Assembly: GCA_009923125.1 (NCBI GenBank)
Contig: RFUD01000049.1
Span: forward strand, 1-10,322
From: Planctomycetia bacterium
Lineage (GTDB): Bacteria > Planctomycetota > Planctomycetia > Pirellulales > UBA1268
Reading direction: 5' to 3'
Length of the DNA stretch: 10,322 nucleotides
Below the pieces are notes generated by a model. That model searched no databases. It was not told where the DNA came from and saw nothing but the letters and a program-made list of their open reading frames with translations. This document shows positions 6,592 to 10,322 of this stretch, piece after piece. The position numbers and the translations under genes are program-made. The first letter of the stretch is position 1; every line of letters starts with the position of its first letter.

Positions 6592-7476
6592 GTGTCCGAC
6601 ACGCCGTTCGATGATCTTGCGGTCGCCGTCTCCAGCGAGGAGCCGCTGTCCCATCACACGTGGCTGGGCGTCGGCGGCACCGCGGCCTACTACTGCGAGC
6701 CGGTGGACTCGGCGGCGCTCGCGCAGGTCGTGCGGCGGTGTCACGAGCGGCGGATTCCCCTCCGCGTGATCGGCGGGGGCTCCAACATCCTCGTGCCGGC
6801 CACCGGATTCCCCGGGATCGTGATCCGGCTGTCGGCGCCGGAGTTTTGCGCGATCGAGGTCCACCGGCCGACGATCACCGCCGGGGCGGGGGCCAAACTC
6901 GTGCATCTCGTCTCGGCCGCCGTGCAGGCCGGGCTCGCCGGGCTCGAAACGCTGGTGGGCGTGCCGGGCACGGTGGGTGGCGCGCTCGTCGGCAATGCCG
7001 GCGGGCACGGCGGCGACATCGGCGAACGGGTGCGGGAGGTGCGGATCATGCTGCCCACGGGGGAGATCGAGGAGCGCGGCGGCGACCGGCTCGCGTTCCG
7101 CTCGCGGTGGAGCAACCTCGACGACGGGATCGTGATCGGCTGCCGGCTGGAACTCGACGAGGAGCACGCGGCGCAGCTCACCAAGCGCATGCAGAAGGAA
7201 TGGATCGTGGAGCGGTCGGAGCAGCCGTCGGGCACGCGGAGCGTGGCGATGATGTTCAAGGATCCGCACGGCACGACGGCCGAGTCGCTCGTGGTGCAGG
7301 CGGGCGCCCGCGACCTGCGGGTCGGCGAAGCGACCGTCTATCCCGCCCATGCCAACTACGTCGTCGCCCATCCGGGCTGCTCGAGTGACGACGTGCGCGG
7401 CCTCGTCGAGGCGGTGCGGGGCCGCGTGCGGGAGAAGCTCGGCGTGGAGTTGACGCCCCAGATCGAGATGTGGTGA
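6592..7476 (+). CDS. murB: MurB-like FAD-binding protein with substituted catalytic residues
   Basis: 294 residues from GTG 6592. Family hallmarks are clear: the FAD-binding segment IPLRVIGGGSNILVPATGF (55-73), GLETLVGVPGTVGGALVGNAGG (118-138) and HANYVVA (253-259). MurB reduces UDP-GlcNAc-enolpyruvate to UDP-MurNAc with NADPH. Aligned by hand to type II MurB, the catalytic Arg is kept (FRSRW, R170), but the proton-donor Ser of 'GSvFk.P' is Met (VAMMFKDP, M220) and the C-terminal Glu of 'LepEv' is Gln (ELTPQIE, Q290). The protein ends there, without the usual short tail. The GTG start puts 20 residues before the first FAD-domain strand, as usual; a GTG at 6499 would add a Pro-rich 31 residues and read through the hairpin. 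No Shine-Dalgarno site is present. The next gene starts within about 15 bases. The fold is certain; the reductase activity is doubtful. Confidence 0.88.
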   Translation: MSDTPFDDLAVAVSSEEPLSHHTWLGVGGTAAYYCEPVDSAALAQVVRRCHERRIPLRVIGGGSNILVPATGFPGIVIRLSAPEFCAIEVHRPTITAGAGAKLVHLVSAAVQAGLAGLETLVGVPGTVGGALVGNAGGHGGDIGERVREVRIMLPTGEIEERGGDRLAFRSRWSNLDDGIVIGCRLELDEEHAAQLTKRMQKEWIVERSEQPSGTRSVAMMFKDPHGTTAESLVVQAGARDLRVGEATVYPAHANYVVAHPGCSSDDVRGLVEAVRGRVREKLGVELTPQIEMW

Positions 7477-7487
7477 ACGGCGGGAAG

Positions 7488-8336
7488 ATGCAGCCAGCCT
7501 CGCGTCGCAAGCCGGTGCCCGAGTCGGAGGCGGGCGGAGCCGCCCCGGCGACGATCTTTGGGAGGCGGCGCGCCGCCCTCGGTGCGGCCGCGGTGGTCGT
7601 CGTGGCCGCGGTGCTGATCGGCTGGGCGTGGCGACGGTTCGGCGACGAGGTGACCTGGCGCGGTGGCAACCTCCTCGAACCCGCCAGCATCGAACTGCGG
7701 GGCGCGGCGCCGTGGGTCAGGGCCGACATCAAGGCCGAGGCCCTCAAGGCGGCGAGCCTCGACCGCGGGCTGCCGCTCACCGACCCGGATCTCGCCAACC
7801 GCATCGCCCGGGCGTTCGACACGCACCCGTGGGTCAGGCGGGTGCTCGGTGTGCGACTGCTCCATCCGCCCGCGGCCGTGGTGGAGATCGTCTGCCGCGA
7901 GCCCGCCGCCATGGTGGCCGTGAAGGGAGGGCTGCTCGCCGTCGACGCCGAGTCGGTCGTGCTGCCGAGCATCGACTTCACCTCCGAGGCCGCCGCGGAG
8001 TATCCGCGGCTGACGGGCGTCGATTCGAGCCCGCAGGGTCCGGAGGGGTCGCGCTGGGGCGACCCCGTGGTGGAGGAGGGGGCGGCGATCGCCGCGGTGA
8101 TCGGACCGGAGTGGAAGCCGCTCGGGCTCGTCGAGTGCCGGCCGGTGGATGCGGGGGGCAGGCGGCGTTGGGAACTCGTGGGCCCCGAGGGCCGTCGCAT
8201 CCGCTTCGGCTCGGCGCCGGGCGGTGAAGCGGAGGGTGAGCCCGCCGCCGCCGTGAAGCTCGCGGCCCTGCGGGCGCTCATCGGGCAGCCGCTCCCGGAA
8301 GCCGGCGCCGATCTCACGCAGCCGCCGGCGAACTGA
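7488..8336 (+). CDS. ftsQ: FtsQ/DivIB-like POTRA-domain membrane protein
   Basis: 282 residues, a single-pass protein. A basic cytoplasmic N-terminus (RRK, GRRR at 26-28) precedes one membrane helix at about 29-48 (LGAAAVVVVAAVLIGWAW). A periplasmic POTRA-like domain follows: IELRGAAPWVRADI (68-81), then HPWVRRVLGVRLLHPPAAVVEIVCREPAA (113-141), the FtsQ 'pWv..v.v.r..P..l.v.v.er.P.a' pattern, then GGLLAVDAESVVLP (147-160), like FtsQ's 'lVD..G.v.p'. The remaining 120 residues are a weaker beta-domain. FtsQ links early and late divisome proteins with FtsB and FtsL, neither of which is visible here. The position right after murB is the classical dcw order. The start is uncertain: GTG 7470 or GTG 7473 (overlapping the murB stop) would add 6 or 5 residues. 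No ftsA or ftsZ follows; the strand switches. Confidence 0.72.
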   Translation: MQPASRRKPVPESEAGGAAPATIFGRRRAALGAAAVVVVAAVLIGWAWRRFGDEVTWRGGNLLEPASIELRGAAPWVRADIKAEALKAASLDRGLPLTDPDLANRIARAFDTHPWVRRVLGVRLLHPPAAVVEIVCREPAAMVAVKGGLLAVDAESVVLPSIDFTSEAAAEYPRLTGVDSSPQGPEGSRWGDPVVEEGAAIAAVIGPEWKPLGLVECRPVDAGGRRRWELVGPEGRRIRFGSAPGGEAEGEPAAAVKLAALRALIGQPLPEAGADLTQPPAN

Positions 8337-8372
8337 CGCCGACCGGCCCGCCGGCGGACGCGAGGCACGGCA

Positions 8373-8918
8373 TCACTCGCGCACGAGCGCCTGCACGGCC
8401 TTGAACTGCGGATGCGCTGCGTCGCGCAGCCACTCGAACAGGATGCCCTCGGTCGTCGTCAGGATCGCGCCGGCCGACTCCAGCCGCCGCAGCGCGGTCT
8501 CGTGGTCGATGGCGTGCCGGGCGGCCACGGCGTCCACCGCGATGAACACCCACGTGCCGCGTGCCAGCAGGTCGAGGGCGGTCTGGGAGATGCAGACGTG
8601 TGTTTCGAAACCGCACAGCACCACCGCCCGCACCCGCGGCGCAGGTGCGTCGACGAGTGCCGCCACGGGCCCGCAGCCGAGGCAGCTGAAGGCCGTCTTC
8701 GCATGGGCCGGTGGCAGCAGTTCCGCCAGTTCGGCCGCGGTGGGGCCGAGTCCCTGGGGGTACTGCTCGGTGAGCACGCACCGCACGTCGAGGAGCCGCG
8801 CGGCCGAGGCGAGCCTCCGCGCCCGACGCAGGGTGGATTCCGATCCCGGCACGGCGGCCATCAGCCTGGCCTGCATGTCCACGAAGGCGACGAGCGTGGT
8901 GGCGGGTACGAGGCGCAT
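8373..8918 (-). CDS. Isochorismatase-family cysteine hydrolase (YcaC/ISOC-like)
   Basis: 181 residues, the usual length. The catalytic triad is present: D14 in AFVDMQ, K74 in HAKTAFS and C109 in GFETHVCISQTA. The C-terminal TTEGILFEWLRDAAHPQFKAVQALV (154-178) is the conserved tail of the YcaC/ISOC1-like branch. This branch is distinct from the siderophore enzyme EntB, and its substrates are mostly unknown; amide or ester hydrolysis through a Cys nucleophile is the family chemistry. It should be a soluble cytoplasmic protein. It converges on the ftsQ-like gene with a 36-base gap and diverges from the acyltransferase gene with a 66-base gap. A TACACT box lies 9 bases before its ATG, so its leader may be very short. 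There is no close Shine-Dalgarno site at proper spacing (GGGAG ends 1 base from the ATG). Confidence 0.9.
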   Translation of the reverse strand: MRLVPATTLVAFVDMQARLMAAVPGSESTLRRARRLASAARLLDVRCVLTEQYPQGLGPTAAELAELLPPAHAKTAFSCLGCGPVAALVDAPAPRVRAVVLCGFETHVCISQTALDLLARGTWVFIAVDAVAARHAIDHETALRRLESAGAILTTTEGILFEWLRDAAHPQFKAVQALVRE

Positions 8919-8927
8919 GCTCCCGCA

Positions 8928-8933
8928 AGTGTA
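8928..8933 (-). promoter_or_regulatory. -10-like box (CGC-TACACT) for the isochorismatase-family gene
   Basis: Read on the minus strand, CGCTACACT ends 9 bases before the ATG at 8918. A transcript starting the normal distance downstream would begin at or within 1-3 bases of the ATG. It mirrors the box for the divergent gene. No -35 match was found. Confidence 0.4.
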
Positions 8934-8970
8934 GCGGAAAAGCGTCTGGATGCGGTGGTCCTCGGGCCGC

Positions 8971-8976
8971 TACGAT
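8971..8976 (+). promoter_or_regulatory. -10-like box (CGC-TACGAT) for the E2-like acyltransferase gene
   Basis: CGCTACGAT ends 8 bases before the ATG at 8985, placing the likely transcription start at or beside the start codon (a leaderless mRNA). The pattern matches the divergent gene's box. No -35 match was found and there is no Shine-Dalgarno site. Confidence 0.4.
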
Positions 8977-8984
8977 CTGCCCGC

Positions 8985-9821
8985 ATGACACGCCTCACCC
9001 GTCCGGCCCGCGACTCGCTTCCGATCGCCACGCGGCGGCTCGACGCCCAGCGATTGCTCGTGGGCGACATCGTGCGGCTCGCCCGGCGCGTGCCCGCGTT
9101 CCCGGTCGAGCGGGTCATGCGGCTGGGCGCCGTGGATGCGATGCGCCGGCGGTGTCCGATGCGGATCGGGTGGGCGGCGATGTTCATCAAGGCGTATGCG
9201 GTCGTGGCCCGCGATCGGCCGGCCCTGCGAAGCTGGTTCGTGCCGCCGCGAGTCCCCCTGCTTGGCCGACCCCGCTGGGCGACCAGCCCGATCAGCGTGG
9301 TGTCGCTCGCGGTGAGCCGGCCCCGCGGCGACGAGACGGCGGCCGCCGATCGCGAACTCGATCCCGAGGCGATCTGGTGGGCACGCATCCGCGCGCCCGA
9401 CACATTGTCGCTCCCCGAACTGCAGGCCGAGATCGCGCGGCACTCGGCCGGCCCGATCGACGACGTGTTTCGTCGGCAGCTGGAACTGCGGATGCTGCCG
9501 CGGCTGCTGCGCCGCGTGATCCTCCGCTGGAACCTGCGGTCGGCGTCGGCGCGCCGGGCGCTGCGGCTCGGCACGTTCAGCCTCTCGACACTGGCGGGCG
9601 AAGGCTGCTCCAACCGCGGCCATCCGACGTTCCTGACGACGAGTCTGACGTACGATCCGCTCGACGAGACGGGGAAGATGCGGGTGACGCTGCTGGCGGA
9701 TCACCGGCTCATCGACGGCGTGCCCGCGGCCCGCGCGCTGGAGGCGCTCGAGGCGACGCTCACCGGGACGATCGCGGGCGAACTCGTCACGCTCGCGGCC
9801 GGTGGCGGAGAGCCTCGATGA
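8985..9821 (+). CDS. Stand-alone E2 (2-oxoacid dehydrogenase) / CAT-fold acyltransferase domain protein
   Basis: 278 residues. The C-terminal segment MRVTLLADHRLIDGVPAARALEAL (232-255) holds the HxxxDG active site of E2 and chloramphenicol acetyltransferase folds (H240, D244, G245), preceded by FSLSTLAGEGC (198-208) and PTFLTTSLTYDPLDETG (214-230), which match the E2 'fti.N.G..g......i.' layout. There is no lipoyl domain and no peripheral E1/E3-binding domain, and neither E1 nor E3 genes are nearby, so it is unlikely to be part of a dehydrogenase complex. A CoA-dependent acyl transfer with an unknown acceptor is the family-based guess. The central part (110-195) is basic and less typical. The ATG at 8985 follows a -10-like box at 8 bases. 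Its last 35 bases overlap the end of tsaE on the other strand. Confidence 0.78.
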   Translation: MTRLTRPARDSLPIATRRLDAQRLLVGDIVRLARRVPAFPVERVMRLGAVDAMRRRCPMRIGWAAMFIKAYAVVARDRPALRSWFVPPRVPLLGRPRWATSPISVVSLAVSRPRGDETAAADRELDPEAIWWARIRAPDTLSLPELQAEIARHSAGPIDDVFRRQLELRMLPRLLRRVILRWNLRSASARRALRLGTFSLSTLAGEGCSNRGHPTFLTTSLTYDPLDETGKMRVTLLADHRLIDGVPAARALEALEATLTGTIAGELVTLAAGGGEPR

Positions 9822-10299
9822 GCGGTCGATAGCCTGCCGATCGCGACGCGAACGAGAGGGTGCGGCCCGTCTCCGAGTCGATGGCGATCGCCACGTCGAG
9901 TCGGTCGGCCGGCAGCAGCCCTGCGATCCGACCGGGCCACTCCACGAACACGCGGCACCATGCTCCCGGCGTGGCTGCGATCGCGTCCTCCCAGCCCGTT
10001 TCGTGGAGTTCGTCGGCCGTGGCCAGACGGTAGAGATCGGCGTGCACGAGCCGGCCCCCGATCCCGTGGTGGACATGGATCAGGCCGAACGTCGGGCTCA
10101 CGACCTCGGTGGGGTCGAGTCCGAGGGCCGCGGCGACGGCCTTGACGAACGTCGTCTTGCCCGCGCCCAGGTCGCCGGTGAGGGCGACGAACGCCCAGGG
10201 GGGCAGCCGCTCGGCGACGATGGCGGCGAGCCGGCCGAGGCCGCCCTCGTCGGCGACGTGCACCACGGCGGCGGGGATGTCGTCAGCCGGTGAAGTCAT
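9787..10299 (-). CDS. tsaE: tRNA threonylcarbamoyladenosine biosynthesis ATPase TsaE (YjeE)
   Basis: 170 residues, normal length. The P-loop is GDLGAGKTT (42-50); switch-like SPTF (68-71) follows, then HADLYRL (87-92) and VEWPGRI (119-125), all signatures of TsaE. TsaE works in the cytoplasm with TsaB and TsaD to transfer threonylcarbamoyl onto A37 of ANN-decoding tRNAs, cycling the complex by ATP hydrolysis. The start ATG (10297-10299) lies inside the last codons of an upstream minus-strand frame, so translation is probably coupled. Its 3' end overlaps the acyltransferase gene by 35 bases on the opposite strand; no terminator is visible between them. The C-terminal tail after residue 150 is variable in the family. 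Confidence 0.95.
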   Translation of the reverse strand: MTSPADDIPAAVVHVADEGGLGRLAAIVAERLPPWAFVALTGDLGAGKTTFVKAVAAALGLDPTEVVSPTFGLIHVHHGIGGRLVHADLYRLATADELHETGWEDAIAATPGAWCRVFVEWPGRIAGLLPADRLDVAIAIDSETGRTLSFASRSAGYRPLIEALRHRPRA

Positions 10300-10321
10300 G
10301 GACGTAGCCGGCGGGTTCGAG
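10283..10321 (-). CDS. 3' end of a gene upstream of tsaE (partial, tentative)
   Basis: One minus-strand frame from the window edge encodes LEPAGYVHDFTG and stops at TGA (10283-10285), 17 bases inside tsaE. Overlap with the tsaE start is what a coupled operon would show. In planctomycetes a thiamine-monophosphate kinase gene (thiL) may precede tsaE, and ThiL proteins often end in a 'G...HF'-like segment, but 12 residues cannot establish that. Another frame stops at 10296 in an ATGA overlap and is the alternative. Confidence 0.35.
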   Translation of the reverse strand, partial: LEPAGYVHDFTG

Positions 10322-10322
10322 C

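Noticed and set aside
2986..7371. Minus-strand open frame of 1461 codons crossing five plus-strand genes
   Set aside because: Composition is Arg/Pro/Gly/His-rich low complexity typical of the antisense of high-GC genes. The plus strand carries recognised domains throughout, so this is a GC-driven shadow frame.
8337..8372. CCGCCGGCGG palindrome between the converging ftsQ-like and isochorismatase-like genes as a bidirectional terminator
   Set aside because: The self-complementary core leaves no loop and there is no T-run on either strand; such runs are common at this GC content.
10300..10309. GGCTACGT just before the tsaE start (minus strand) as a promoter box
   Set aside because: It ends only 2 bases from the ATG, too close for a -10 element, and is explained as the Gly-Tyr-Val codons of the upstream gene.

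Overview
The window is about 10.3 kb of very GC-rich DNA. The gene families, the weak or absent Shine-Dalgarno sites and the dense packing suggest a member of the Planctomycetota, probably a Pirellulales-like lineage. That placement is inferred from a DUF1570-type metallopeptidase, a PIN-PhoH protein, a stand-alone E2-type acyltransferase and a murE-murB-ftsQ order; no marker gene here proves it. An LpxL-type acyltransferase tail at the left edge points to a lipid A-bearing outer membrane. I see no rRNA, tRNA, CRISPR array, transposase, integrase or phage gene, and no gene-free stretch longer than about 235 bases.

Left part, plus strand (1-4758): the 3' end of a lipid A acyltransferase gene; a small Rieske ferredoxin overlapping (ATGA) a tandem GNAT acetyltransferase; a PIN-PhoH ATPase; a protein with two degenerate receiver-like domains; and a probable lipoprotein with a zinc peptidase HExxH motif. 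A long-stem hairpin with a T-run follows and may end this block.

Centre, plus strand (about 4900-8336): a promoter-like site, then three genes in dcw order: a MurE-like Mur ligase, a MurB-like FAD protein and an FtsQ-like POTRA protein. In a full cluster murF, mraY, ftsW, murG and murC would usually lie between the first and second. The MurE-like protein keeps its ATP-binding core but lacks the family's C-terminal signatures. The MurB-like protein keeps its FAD site but appears to have lost its catalytic Ser (now Met) and Glu (now Gln). All three reading frames are intact, so the cluster looks repurposed or specialised rather than decayed. This is the most interesting part of the window.

Right part (8337-10322): an isochorismatase-family hydrolase (minus) converges on ftsQ and diverges from an E2/CAT-fold acyltransferase with no lipoyl domain (plus). 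Both starts of the divergent pair sit 8-9 bases after a GCTACNNT box, which suggests leaderless or near-leaderless transcripts. The acyltransferase gene runs tail-to-tail into tsaE (minus) with a 35-base overlap. The last codons of another minus-strand gene overlap the tsaE start at the right edge.
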